From Oscillospiraceae bacterium (GTDB lineage Bacteria; Bacillota; Clostridia; Oscillospirales; Oscillospiraceae), in NCBI GenBank assembly GCA_017541995.1, contig JAFXYD010000031.1:1-32705 (forward strand): DNA of 32,705 bases, in the 5' to 3' direction. The notes beneath the pieces were generated by a model. It worked only from the letters and a program-made list of their open reading frames with translations, was not told the DNA's origin and searched no databases. A program made the position numbers and the translations under genes. Shown piece after piece: positions 22,158-30,766 of this stretch (position 1 is its first letter; each line of letters begins with the position of its first letter).

Positions 22158-22577
22158 CTACAGCCCGGCCAGCAGGCCTTCCAGCCTCTCAAAGAGCTCG
22201 GCCTCGCTCTCATAGGGCAGGATGTGGAAATAGGGGTCCCCCGTGAGCATGGCGGAGAGCTGGGTGCGGGTCTTGTCGTAGAAGAGATAGCAGGGCTTGC
22301 CCAAGCCCTCGGCGTAGGCCAGCTCGTAGCCCACCCCCAGGGAGGGATTGGTGCATTCCCCGATCAGCAGCTCGCTCTCCCGCAGCCAGGCGGTGTCCTG
22401 GGCGTAGATTTCCGCGTCTCTGTCCTTGCCCTGCTCCAGCAGGCTCAGCTCGAGGTGGCCCACGTGCTCGGTCAGCACAGCATGGCCTTTCTCCTTCATA
22501 AAGTCGATCATCCGGGCGTAGAGGGCGGCGTCCGCCCGGCCGCCCCGGATGGAGCCGGCAAAGTAAATCTTTTTCAT
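22158..22577 (-). CDS. DNPH1/RCL-like 2'-deoxynucleoside 5'-phosphate N-hydrolase
   Basis: Member of the nucleoside 2-deoxyribosyltransferase superfamily, closest to DNPH1 (RCL), which splits deoxynucleoside monophosphates into base and deoxyribose 5-phosphate. The 139 residues begin with IYFAGSIRGGRAD (4-16) and include AVLTEHVGHLEL (33-44) and NPSLGVGYELAYAEGLGK (77-94). These correspond to the phosphate-binding loop, a substrate loop and the catalytic Glu (E85). Its ATG overlaps the addA stop as ATGA, so it is translated together with the recombination nuclease. This suggests a role in clearing or sanitising nucleotides released during DNA processing, which is inference. A deoxyribosyltransferase activity is the alternative. 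Confidence 0.85.
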   Translation of the reverse strand: MKKIYFAGSIRGGRADAALYARMIDFMKEKGHAVLTEHVGHLELSLLEQGKDRDAEIYAQDTAWLRESELLIGECTNPSLGVGYELAYAEGLGKPCYLFYDKTRTQLSAMLTGDPYFHILPYESEAELFERLEGLLAGL

Positions 22578-25500
22578 GTTGTTTCCCCCTGTTTTTGTCT
22601 TTGCTCCGGAAGCGCGATGAGGGTATCGGTGGCGAAGAAGTAGAGCAGCTTCTCCCCCACGGGGCAGCCGAAAATGCGGGCCAGGGCCTCGGCGTAGGCC
22701 TCCAGCTGGGGGCGGTAGCGCTCCCCTGCCGCGGCCTCGGTCCCGGGCTGCACCCGGTCGGTTTTGAAGTCCACCACGCTGATGCTTCCGTTTCGGAAGA
22801 GGCAGCAGTCGGTGACCCCCTGCAGCAGGATCTCCTCCCCCGCCGCCGCGGGATAATAGCGCTCCGCCGGGCTCAGAATGGAGAATTTGAACTCCCGCAG
22901 CACCCGATCCGCGGCCCGGATCCGCTCCCCCAGGGGGCCCCGGAAGACCCGCAGCAGCTTCTCCGGGTCCACAGCCCGGGCCTGGGCGGGGGTCAGAAAG
23001 GCTTCCCGCACCATGTGCTCCAGCTGGGCCCGGATCTGCTCCAGATCCGCCGTCCGGGAGAAATCCAGATACTGCATGGCCTGGTGTACGGCGCTGCCCC
23101 GCTGGGCCGGGGTCAGGGGCTTCTCCTGCCGGATCAGGGAGGGCTTGCGGAGCTTCAGCCGCAAATAGTCCTCCCGGGGCGCGCCGTCGTCCGCCTCCCG
23201 GTCCAGCTCCCGGCCCTTGAGCTGGGTGGCGGTGAGCTTGGAGGGAACCCCCAGGGCGCCGCCCCAGGGATAGCAGAAGGCCAGACTCTCTGCCAGGGCC
23301 CCGGCGTCGAGGGTCGGGGCGGCGGCCTCGGAGGGGGCCGGCGCGGGGAGCTCAGCCTCCTTCTCCGGCAGATCGTGCCATTCGATCCGCCAGGGCCATT
23401 CGGAGCGGGAGGTCCCGGCGGGCTTCCCGGCCCGGGCGTGCAGGGCCCCGGCCTCGGTGCGGAGCAGGGCCGTCAGCAGCACCCAATCCCCGGGGCAGAC
23501 GGCCCGGGCGGCCTGCCCGGGGGCGGTCTCCGGCGTCAGACAGGCCGCCAGCCCCGCCAGGCGGCTCTCCTGGCGGCTGCCGCAGTCGCACAGGATCAGC
23601 ATATCCCGGGCCCGGGTCATGGCCACGTATAAGATCCGCAGCTCCTCGGACATATTCTCCGCCCCGGTCTGGCGGCTGATGGCCGCCTTGGCGATGGAGC
23701 TGAAGCGGGTGTGGGTGGGCCGGTCATAGACGGAGCAGCCCGCCCCCAGGGCGCTGTGGAACTGCACCAGGGCCTTCTGATCCTCCAGATTGAAGCGGTG
23801 GGAGAGGCCGCAGAGCAGCACCACCGGGAATTCCAGGCCCTTGGACTTGTGGACGCTCATCACCGTGACGGCGTTGGACTGGGGCCCGGCCAGGGTGACG
23901 CCGCCCTCCGCCTTCAGCTCCTCCACGTGGGCCAGCAGCTGGTGGAGGCTCTTTTTGCCCCCCTCGGAGAAGGCGGCGGCCAGCTCATAGAAGGCCCGGA
24001 GATTCTCCAGCCGGGCGGGGCCCCTGTCCATGGCCCCGTAGACGGCCTCCAGCTCCACCGCCTGCTGGAGCTTTTCCAGCAGCAGATGCAGGGGCAGCAG
24101 CGGCACCAGCTCCCGCAGCTGCCGAATCACGGAGATCGCCCGGACAAGGCTCGGCTCCTCCGATTCCGCCGCGGCGTCGAAGAGACTCTCTCCCCGCTGG
24201 GGCCGCCGGACCCGGGCCAGGGCGGAGGCCTCCACCCCGAAGATGGGGCTCAAAAGGGCGCCGGTCAGGGGGATGTCCTGGTGGGCGTTGTCCAGCACCT
24301 TCAGAAGGCAGAGCAGGGCCTGGACCTCGGCGCTGTCCAGCAGGCTCTCGCCGCTGTCGCTGGCGGCGGGGACGCCCCGGCGCTGCAGAGCCTCCAGGTA
24401 GAACTCCGCCACATTTTTGGGGGAGCGCAGCAGGATCACCACGTCTCCGGGCTCCGCGGGCCTGAGGCCCTCCTTCCCCCGGATCAGGGTACGGCTGTCC
24501 AGCAGTTCCCGGATCCGCCGGGCGGCGAACTCCGCCTCGGCCCGGTCCTTCTCCGGGGTCTCGGCATCCTCGTCCTCCTGCCTGGTGGACAGCACGTGAA
24601 GCTCCACCTGGGTCTGGGGCAGGGGCTCCATGGGCCGCCCGGGCCGCAGGGCCTCCGCGGGGCCGTAGTCCAGGCCCCCCACCCGGGTGGACATGCAGCT
24701 GCGGAAGACCGCGTTGACGGCCTCCAGCACCGCCTCCCCGGAGCGGAAGTTGTGGGACAGCAAAATCCGCTGCCGCCCCGCGGGGTCGGCCTGCTCGGCG
24801 TCGGGGTAGGCGCCGTATTTTTCCAGGAAAATCCCGGGGTCCGCCAACCGGAAGCGGTAGATGGACTGCTTGACGTCCCCCACCATGAAGCGGTTGGCCC
24901 CCTCCCGGGAGACGGCCCGGAAGATGGCGTCCTGGACCTGGTTGGTGTCCTGGTACTCGTCCACCATGATCTCCCGGTAGCGCTCGCTGATCCGGCGGGC
25001 TGTGGGGGTGGGGGTCCTGCCGTCGGGCTCCAGCAGAAGCCGCAGGGCCTGGTGCTCCAGATCCCCGAAGTCCAGGGCGTGGAGGCGGCGCTTCTCCGCC
25101 TCGAAGCGGGCCGCGAATTCCCGGGCCAGGGCAAAGAGGGCCCCCAGGGTCTCGGCGGACTGGGCCAGATCCGCCAGCACCGTCTCGGAGGGGCCGTAGA
25201 GATCCTCACAGCGGCGGCGCAGCAGCTCCAGGGCCTGCTTCCGCACGGCCTTGGCCCGCTCCTGGAGCTCGGGGTCCTCGCAGCTTTTCACCACGGGCAG
25301 GCGGCCGAAATCCGTGGCGGCGGGAATGGCCGCCAGGGTCTCGTCCCAGCTCTCGCAGTCCGCCAGACGCCGGAGCTGGGCGGCGTTCTGTCCGAAGAGG
25401 GGGCGGTATTTGGCCAGGCTGTCGCAGCCCTCCAGCTCCTGCCCCACCCGCTCCAGGGCCCGGGCCTGCTCTCTGGCGCAGTCCCGCAGTCCCGCCAGCA

Positions 25501-26152
25501 GCCACAGGCCCCAGGGGGTCTGCTCGGCGCCGGTGACGCCCCTCTGGTCCAGCCGCGCCTCGCATTCCTCCAGCCAGCCCGCGGGGTTGAGATTGCACTG
25601 GGCGGTGTTGAACACCGAGAGGATCAGCCCGGGCAGGCGGCGGTCGTCCCGCCCGGCCCCCAGGCCGTCCACCAGCTGCCGCAGGGCGGGATCCTCCCCG
25701 ATGGAGGCGTAGCGCTCCTCCAGCAGCTCGTCCACCAGCTTTTCCCGGAGAGCGGCGGCCTCGGTCTGCTCCAGCATGCGGAAATCCGCTGGGATGTCCA
25801 GCTCGTAGGCAAACTCCCGCAGCAGCTCGGCGCAGAAGGCGTGGACCGTGGAGATCTGGGTCATGTAGATGCGGCTCTGCTGCTTTTGCAGGTGGCGGTT
25901 GTCCGGGTCCTCCGCCAGCCGGGCCGCCAGCTCCCGGGCGATCCGGGCCCGGAGCTCCGCCGCGGCCTTTTTCGTAAAGGTGATGATCAGAAAATCGTTG
26001 ATGGACACCGCCCGGTCGCTGCGGAGGATCTGCCGCATCAGCCGCTCCACGATGACCTTGGTCTTGCCGGAGCCGGCGGCGGCGGCCACTAAGATAGGCC
26101 CGCCGGGCCGCTCCACGGCCAGGGCCTGGGCCTTTGTCAGGGTATCAGCCAT
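22574..26152 (-). CDS. addA: ATP-dependent helicase/nuclease subunit A
   Basis: AddA is the UvrD-like helicase and nuclease subunit of AddAB, the Gram-positive RecBCD counterpart, which resects double-strand breaks for RecA. The 1192 residues show Walker A AAGSGKT (25-31), Walker B IMVDEYQDTN (about 395-404), GDVKQSIYRFR (about 425-435), VMSVHKSKGLEF (about 765-776) and ILYVAMTRARD (about 830-840). The RecB-type nuclease is at the C-terminus, with GVTDCCLF and VVDFKTD near 1115-1131 and a following Gln-x2-x-Tyr. The ATG overlaps the addB stop by 8 bases, and a DNPH1-like gene overlaps the end. Everything expected of a working enzyme is present. Confidence 0.96.
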   Translation of the reverse strand: MADTLTKAQALAVERPGGPILVAAAAGSGKTKVIVERLMRQILRSDRAVSINDFLIITFTKKAAAELRARIARELAARLAEDPDNRHLQKQQSRIYMTQISTVHAFCAELLREFAYELDIPADFRMLEQTEAAALREKLVDELLEERYASIGEDPALRQLVDGLGAGRDDRRLPGLILSVFNTAQCNLNPAGWLEECEARLDQRGVTGAEQTPWGLWLLAGLRDCAREQARALERVGQELEGCDSLAKYRPLFGQNAAQLRRLADCESWDETLAAIPAATDFGRLPVVKSCEDPELQERAKAVRKQALELLRRRCEDLYGPSETVLADLAQSAETLGALFALAREFAARFEAEKRRLHALDFGDLEHQALRLLLEPDGRTPTPTARRISERYREIMVDEYQDTNQVQDAIFRAVSREGANRFMVGDVKQSIYRFRLADPGIFLEKYGAYPDAEQADPAGRQRILLSHNFRSGEAVLEAVNAVFRSCMSTRVGGLDYGPAEALRPGRPMEPLPQTQVELHVLSTRQEDEDAETPEKDRAEAEFAARRIRELLDSRTLIRGKEGLRPAEPGDVVILLRSPKNVAEFYLEALQRRGVPAASDSGESLLDSAEVQALLCLLKVLDNAHQDIPLTGALLSPIFGVEASALARVRRPQRGESLFDAAAESEEPSLVRAISVIRQLRELVPLLPLHLLLEKLQQAVELEAVYGAMDRGPARLENLRAFYELAAAFSEGGKKSLHQLLAHVEELKAEGGVTLAGPQSNAVTVMSVHKSKGLEFPVVLLCGLSHRFNLEDQKALVQFHSALGAGCSVYDRPTHTRFSSIAKAAISRQTGAENMSEELRILYVAMTRARDMLILCDCGSRQESRLAGLAACLTPETAPGQAARAVCPGDWVLLTALLRTEAGALHARAGKPAGTSRSEWPWRIEWHDLPEKEAELPAPAPSEAAAPTLDAGALAESLAFCYPWGGALGVPSKLTATQLKGRELDREADDGAPREDYLRLKLRKPSLIRQEKPLTPAQRGSAVHQAMQYLDFSRTADLEQIRAQLEHMVREAFLTPAQARAVDPEKLLRVFRGPLGERIRAADRVLREFKFSILSPAERYYPAAAGEEILLQGVTDCCLFRNGSISVVDFKTDRVQPGTEAAAGERYRPQLEAYAEALARIFGCPVGEKLLYFFATDTLIALPEQRQKQGETT

Positions 26153-29100
26153 GGGCTTGCTCCTCCTTTTCCAGAGATTGCCAGAATTCCCCGGCCTTCA
26201 CGGCCCGGAGCTTCCGCAGGGGCAGCTCGCCGCTGTCCACGCGGCAGACCTCCCGGTAGGGGCACCAGCGGCAGGCGTTGTGGTCCTCCCCCCGCCAATA
26301 GGGGTCCGGGGCGATGGTCCCGGCCCAGACGCTGTCCGCCAGGTCCCCCAGCTTGCGGCGGACGTGGCGCTCCACCAGATCCAGCTGCTGCCGGTCCGCC
26401 AGGTCGCCGCTGCGCTCGCCGGTCTTGCGGGAGATCTTGTAGGGCAGATAGACGGGCTCCTGCCCCGGCTCCATGGCCTGAAGAATCTCCTCGTCGTCCA
26501 GCAGCAGGCCCTTGCGGCGCAGATGCTTCCGGCGCTGCTTGTCCGCCTCCTCCGGCTCCACCCGGCCCTGGGTGGTCTCCACGTCCCAGCGGGCCGGGAA
26601 ATAGAGCACCCCGGCGGGCTCCAGGCTGCGGCCGTAGTAGTTGGCCGCCTCCCGGGTCAGGGCGAAGAGATAGATCAACATCTGCAGGCCCATGCCGCTG
26701 AGGATATCGGCGTAGTCGAAGTCCTTGCGGCCGGTTTTATAGTCCACCACCCGCAGGTAGGTTTTGCCCCCCGCGGTGGTATAGAGATCCACCCGGTCCA
26801 CCACCCCCATGAGGGAGCCCTCGGCCAGGTTGCCGGTGATGGGGATGGCGGTTTTGTCCTTGAATTCCTGTTCAAAATACGTGGGGATAAAGCGGGAGGC
26901 GGCCAGCTCCCGGGCCAGGTCCTTCACCACCTGCTCCACCTCGCCGAAGCTGCGCTCCAGCAGATAAGCCCCCCGGCTGGAATACTCCGCCAGGCCCCCC
27001 AGCACCTCCTGGGTAAAGCGGTCGTACCACTGCCGGGCCAGGGCCAGCACCTCCGCCTCCGGCAGGACGGCAAAGCCGCCCCGGCTCTCCACCTCCTCCA
27101 CGGTGTGCTGCAGGACGTAGTGGACCAGGGTGCCGTACATGGCGGGGTCCACGGCGGCCTGCTTCCGCTCCTGCAGCCGCAGGCCGTACTGGAGGAAGTA
27201 GCCGAATTTGCAGGCCGCCAGCTTGTCCACCTTGGAGGCCGAGAGGCTGAGGCTGCTGCCGTAGAGCCGCCGCACCGCCTCCCGGTCCAGACGGCCCGGC
27301 ACGTAGGCGGCCCGCTCCCGCAGGGCCCGCACCGCCGGAGCCAGCTCCGGCAGGGCCTCCAGGGCCGGACGCGCCTCCTCGCCCAGGGAGGCCAGCAGGG
27401 CGGCGGCCCCGGCGGCGCTGCCCGGCAGCGGGGCGGAGCTCAGGCCGCGCCGCCGGGGGAAGAGGGCCTCCAGGCGGCTGAAGAGATAGCTGGGAGCCTC
27501 CCGGTTGCAGCTGACAAAGAGGCTTTCGGCGGGGGCGGTCAGCAGGGCGTAGGCGGTGAAGAGCTCCCGGTCCAGCCGGGTCTCCCCGTCCGGCGCGGCG
27601 GGCAGGCCCGCCTGCTTCATGTGCCGCCGGTCCGTCTCGCTGAGCAGGCCGCCCCCGGCGTCATAGCCGGGCAGCAGGCCGTCGGAGGCCCCCAGGAGGA
27701 TCAGATGGGAGAGCCGGGCGTTGCGCATGTCCGCCAGACTGCCCACCCGGACGCTGTCCACGGTGGCGGGGATGGTGCCCACGCTGCCCCGGGTCAGGGC
27801 CGCCCGGAAGAAGCGGCAGAACTCCTCCGGCGTGCGGACGCTCTCCCCCAGCACGCCGTAGATCTGCTCCATGGTGGAGATCAGCAGCTCGTAGAGCTGG
27901 GCCAGGGCCTGGGCCCGCTGCAGCTCTCCCCGCTCCGCCATCTCCCCGGCCTGGGCCGCGATGGTCCGCTCCAGGCCGATGGCCTCCAAAAATCGCTCCA
28001 GGGCCTGGATCTGGGCCCCGGTGTTGGCCGCGGCGCGCAGCTCGTCCCGCAGCCGCAGCAGGGGCGTGATCGCCGCCTCCCGGGCCCGGTTCAGCGGAGC
28101 CAGCAGGCCCTCCAGCTCCTGGGGGGCGAGCTGCTCCAGGCTGGGGCCCGCGGGGTTGCGGGCGAAGGGGGCGTCCCAGCGGCTGCCGTGGAGATTCCAG
28201 ACAAAGGCGTAGTTTTCCAGCCGGTCCGCCTCCTCCTGGCTCAGGGGGGCGCAGCCGGAGCGGAGATACTCGCAGACCTCCTCCGCCTCCATGCCCCGGG
28301 CGGCGGCCTCCAGGGCGAAGACCACGGCCCGGATCACGTTGTGCCGCAGCAGATCCCGGCTGCCGGAGAAATAGGCGGGCACCCCCGCCCGGTCAAAGAG
28401 GGTTTCCAGCATGGGCTCGTAGACCCCGGGGTCGGTGTAGGCCACCCCCAGCTCCCGCCAGCGGGCTCCGCCCCGGATCAGCTCCCGGATCCGCCCCAGG
28501 GCGGCGTCGCACTCCGCCCGGGGATCCGGGGCCGCCAGCAGGGTCACCCGTTCGGTCTCCTCCTCCCAGGCCTCGAGCCTGGGGGCGAAGAGCCCCCGGG
28601 CCAGGCGCTCCAGCTCGGGCTGCCGGGGCTCCGTCACCTGGGCCGCGCTGCGGAAGGGAATGTCCCCCCGGCGGGCCAGCTCCCGGAGGGCTCCCGCGGT
28701 GGCCCGGGGCACGGCGAAGACGCTCTGCCCGGCCCGGAGGCTGTCGCAGCAGAGCCAGATCTCCAGCTCCGCCGCCCGCTGGCCCAGAACCTCCAGCACC
28801 CCCAGCTCCTGGGCGGTGAAGTCCGTGAAGCCCTCCACCACCACGTGCAGGCCCCGGGCGAAGTCGCTGTCCAGCAGGGCGTCCCGCAGGCGGTCGAGGC
28901 GGGTGGAGGGATCCTGGGCGGCCTTGGCGCAGACTGTGTCATAGAGCTCCAGGATCAGACAGAGCTCCTCCAGCTTCTCGGAGAGGGGCTCGGAGAGGGC
29001 CTCCCGGGCGGCCCGCATCGCGGCGGCGTCCAGGCCGCAGGAGTGGAACTCGTCCACCACCCGCAGCAGCTCCTCCAGAAACTCCGGCTTGGTCACCTGG

Positions 29101-29420
29101 GCCCCGTAGAGCCGCAGCCTGGGCCGCAGCAGCTCCAGGGCCCCCGCCATGGCGATGAGGCGGCCGCTGCGGTCCAGGGTGGGAACAGCCGCGCCCCCCG
29201 CCACGGAGAAGACCCGGGTGGCCAGGCGGGTGAAGCTCAGCACCTCCGCCCGGCGGCTGATGGTGTCGCCCCCCGCCCGGCACAGGGCCAGCTCGGCGTC
29301 GAAGGAATTCTGCTCCGGCACAATGAGGATCCCCCGGCTGCACTCCGGCAGCTCGCAGAGCCCCCGGACGGCCAGGCGGGCGTTGCTCCGCCAGTCGGGG
29401 CTGTATTTCAGCGTCAACAT
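26145..29420 (-). CDS. addB: ATP-dependent nuclease subunit B
   Basis: AddB is the second AddAB subunit, which recognises Chi and cuts the opposite strand. The 1091 residues (1166 in B. subtilis) keep the IVPEQNSFDAELAL motif (about 33-46). They also keep the C-terminal RecB-like nuclease (GVVDRVDLY and LRVVDYKTGRKDF) and the four cysteines of the iron-sulfur staple: ACKFGY near 735 and C-x2-C-x5-C (CRWCPYREVC) near 1050-1060. Oddity: the N-terminus, MLTLKYSPDWRSNARLAV, has no G-x4-GK[ST] Walker A loop, and an in-frame stop just upstream rules out a longer start. The ribosome site is weak. An extended -10 (TGATATGAT) lies about 35 bases upstream on the minus strand. Confidence 0.92.
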   Translation of the reverse strand: MLTLKYSPDWRSNARLAVRGLCELPECSRGILIVPEQNSFDAELALCRAGGDTISRRAEVLSFTRLATRVFSVAGGAAVPTLDRSGRLIAMAGALELLRPRLRLYGAQVTKPEFLEELLRVVDEFHSCGLDAAAMRAAREALSEPLSEKLEELCLILELYDTVCAKAAQDPSTRLDRLRDALLDSDFARGLHVVVEGFTDFTAQELGVLEVLGQRAAELEIWLCCDSLRAGQSVFAVPRATAGALRELARRGDIPFRSAAQVTEPRQPELERLARGLFAPRLEAWEEETERVTLLAAPDPRAECDAALGRIRELIRGGARWRELGVAYTDPGVYEPMLETLFDRAGVPAYFSGSRDLLRHNVIRAVVFALEAAARGMEAEEVCEYLRSGCAPLSQEEADRLENYAFVWNLHGSRWDAPFARNPAGPSLEQLAPQELEGLLAPLNRAREAAITPLLRLRDELRAAANTGAQIQALERFLEAIGLERTIAAQAGEMAERGELQRAQALAQLYELLISTMEQIYGVLGESVRTPEEFCRFFRAALTRGSVGTIPATVDSVRVGSLADMRNARLSHLILLGASDGLLPGYDAGGGLLSETDRRHMKQAGLPAAPDGETRLDRELFTAYALLTAPAESLFVSCNREAPSYLFSRLEALFPRRRGLSSAPLPGSAAGAAALLASLGEEARPALEALPELAPAVRALRERAAYVPGRLDREAVRRLYGSSLSLSASKVDKLAACKFGYFLQYGLRLQERKQAAVDPAMYGTLVHYVLQHTVEEVESRGGFAVLPEAEVLALARQWYDRFTQEVLGGLAEYSSRGAYLLERSFGEVEQVVKDLARELAASRFIPTYFEQEFKDKTAIPITGNLAEGSLMGVVDRVDLYTTAGGKTYLRVVDYKTGRKDFDYADILSGMGLQMLIYLFALTREAANYYGRSLEPAGVLYFPARWDVETTQGRVEPEEADKQRRKHLRRKGLLLDDEEILQAMEPGQEPVYLPYKISRKTGERSGDLADRQQLDLVERHVRRKLGDLADSVWAGTIAPDPYWRGEDHNACRWCPYREVCRVDSGELPLRKLRAVKAGEFWQSLEKEEQAHG

Positions 29421-29496
29421 CGCTGCATCAACTCACTTTCTGCCCCCATCATATCACATTTTTGCCGGGAAGAACAGCATTATTTTATTTCCGCCC

Positions 29497-29525
29497 TTGT
29501 CACAGGCGGATTTTTCGTTTATAAT
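29497..29525 (+). promoter_or_regulatory. Promoter of the flavoprotein pair
   Basis: TTGTCA (29497-29502), 17-base spacer, TATAAT (29520-29525), 28 bases before the start codon. Confidence 0.8.
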
Positions 29526-29553
29526 AGAGAGAAAAAAGAAAGGGGGGCCAAGC

Positions 29554-30762
29554 ATGAACGTCGCGATTATCGGCGCGGGGGCCTCCGGGATGGCGGCGGC
29601 CATTACGGCGGCGGCCTCGGGGGCCAACCAGATCCTGCTCTTTGAGCGCCAGGCCCGGGTGGGCCGCAAGCTGCTGGCCACCGGGAACGGCCGCTGCAAT
29701 CTCACCAACCGCCAGACCCATCCCGGCCGCTACCACAGCTCCAATCCCGATTTCGTCCGCCCGGCCCTGGAGGCCTATCCGGTGGACTCGGTGCTGGACT
29801 TCTTCCAGACCCTGGGGCTCTACACCGTCACGGAGAGCAGCGGACGGGTCTATCCCTGGTCCGACCAGGCCAATTCCGTGGTGGACGTGCTCCGCTTCGC
29901 CCTGGCCCGGCGGAACATCCGCCTTCTCACCGGCACGGAGATCACCGCCGTGAAGAAGACCCCGGCGGGCTTCCGGCTGAAGGATCAGAACGGCCAGCGC
30001 TACGAGGCGGAGCGGCTCATCGTGGCCTGCGGCGGCGCCGCGGGCACCAAGCTGGGGGGCGGCCTGTCGGGCTACCAGCTGCTGCGGAGCCTGGGCCACC
30101 ACTGCACCAAGCTGCTCCCCTCCCTGGTTCAGCTCAAGACCGAGCCGGAGCTGGTGCGCTCATTAAAGGGCGTGCGGGCCACGGCGGCCCTGAAGCTGAC
30201 AGTCCGGGACGCGCTGATCGCCACCGCCTACGGCGAGGTACAGTTCACCGACTACGGGGTCTCGGGCCCCGCGGTCTTCGATCTCTCCCGGGCCGCCGCG
30301 GCGGCGGAGGACGCGGTGCTGCATCTGGATCTGCTGCCGGACTACCGGGAGGAGGATCTGCTCTCCGCCCTCTGCATCCGCATCTCCCGCTTCCCCAATC
30401 TGACGGCGGAGGATCTGCTGACGGGCATCCTCCACAACCGCCTGGGCCGGATGCTGGTGAAGTCCTGCGGCGTGGCCCTGAGCACGCCCCTGACCTCTCT
30501 GAACTGGCAGGAGCTCAACGCCGTCACCGCCGCCTGCCGGGAGCTTCCCCTGAAGGTCCTGGGCAACATGGGCATGGAGGGCGCCCAGGTCACCGCGGGC
30601 GGCGTCGTCACCCAGGAATTTGACCCCGGCAGCCTGCAAAGCCGGATCGTCCCCGGCCTCTACGCCTGCGGCGAGGTGCTGGACGTGGACGGCGACTGCG
30701 GCGGCTTCAATCTCCAGTGGGCCTGGTCCTCCGGCCTGCTGGCCGGACAGCTGAAAGAGTAA
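29554..30762 (+). CDS. YhiN/HI0933-family FAD-dependent oxidoreductase
   Basis: Flavoprotein of 402 residues from the HI0933/YhiN family (TIGR00275-type, sometimes called aminoacetone oxidase family); the substrate is not established. The FAD-binding motif VAIIGAGASGMAAAIT is at 3-18. The family signature RKLLATGNGRCNLTN follows near 43-57, with QFTDYGVSGPAVFDLS near 230-245. The C-terminal FAD motif GLYACGEVLDVDGDCGGFNL is near 368-387. The start at 29554 has AAAGGGGGG upstream and a good promoter. The next gene, another flavoprotein, starts 4 bases after the stop, so the two form an operon, divergent from addBA. Confidence 0.93.
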   Translation: MNVAIIGAGASGMAAAITAAASGANQILLFERQARVGRKLLATGNGRCNLTNRQTHPGRYHSSNPDFVRPALEAYPVDSVLDFFQTLGLYTVTESSGRVYPWSDQANSVVDVLRFALARRNIRLLTGTEITAVKKTPAGFRLKDQNGQRYEAERLIVACGGAAGTKLGGGLSGYQLLRSLGHHCTKLLPSLVQLKTEPELVRSLKGVRATAALKLTVRDALIATAYGEVQFTDYGVSGPAVFDLSRAAAAAEDAVLHLDLLPDYREEDLLSALCIRISRFPNLTAEDLLTGILHNRLGRMLVKSCGVALSTPLTSLNWQELNAVTAACRELPLKVLGNMGMEGAQVTAGGVVTQEFDPGSLQSRIVPGLYACGEVLDVDGDCGGFNLQWAWSSGLLAGQLKE

Positions 30763-30766
30763 TGTT

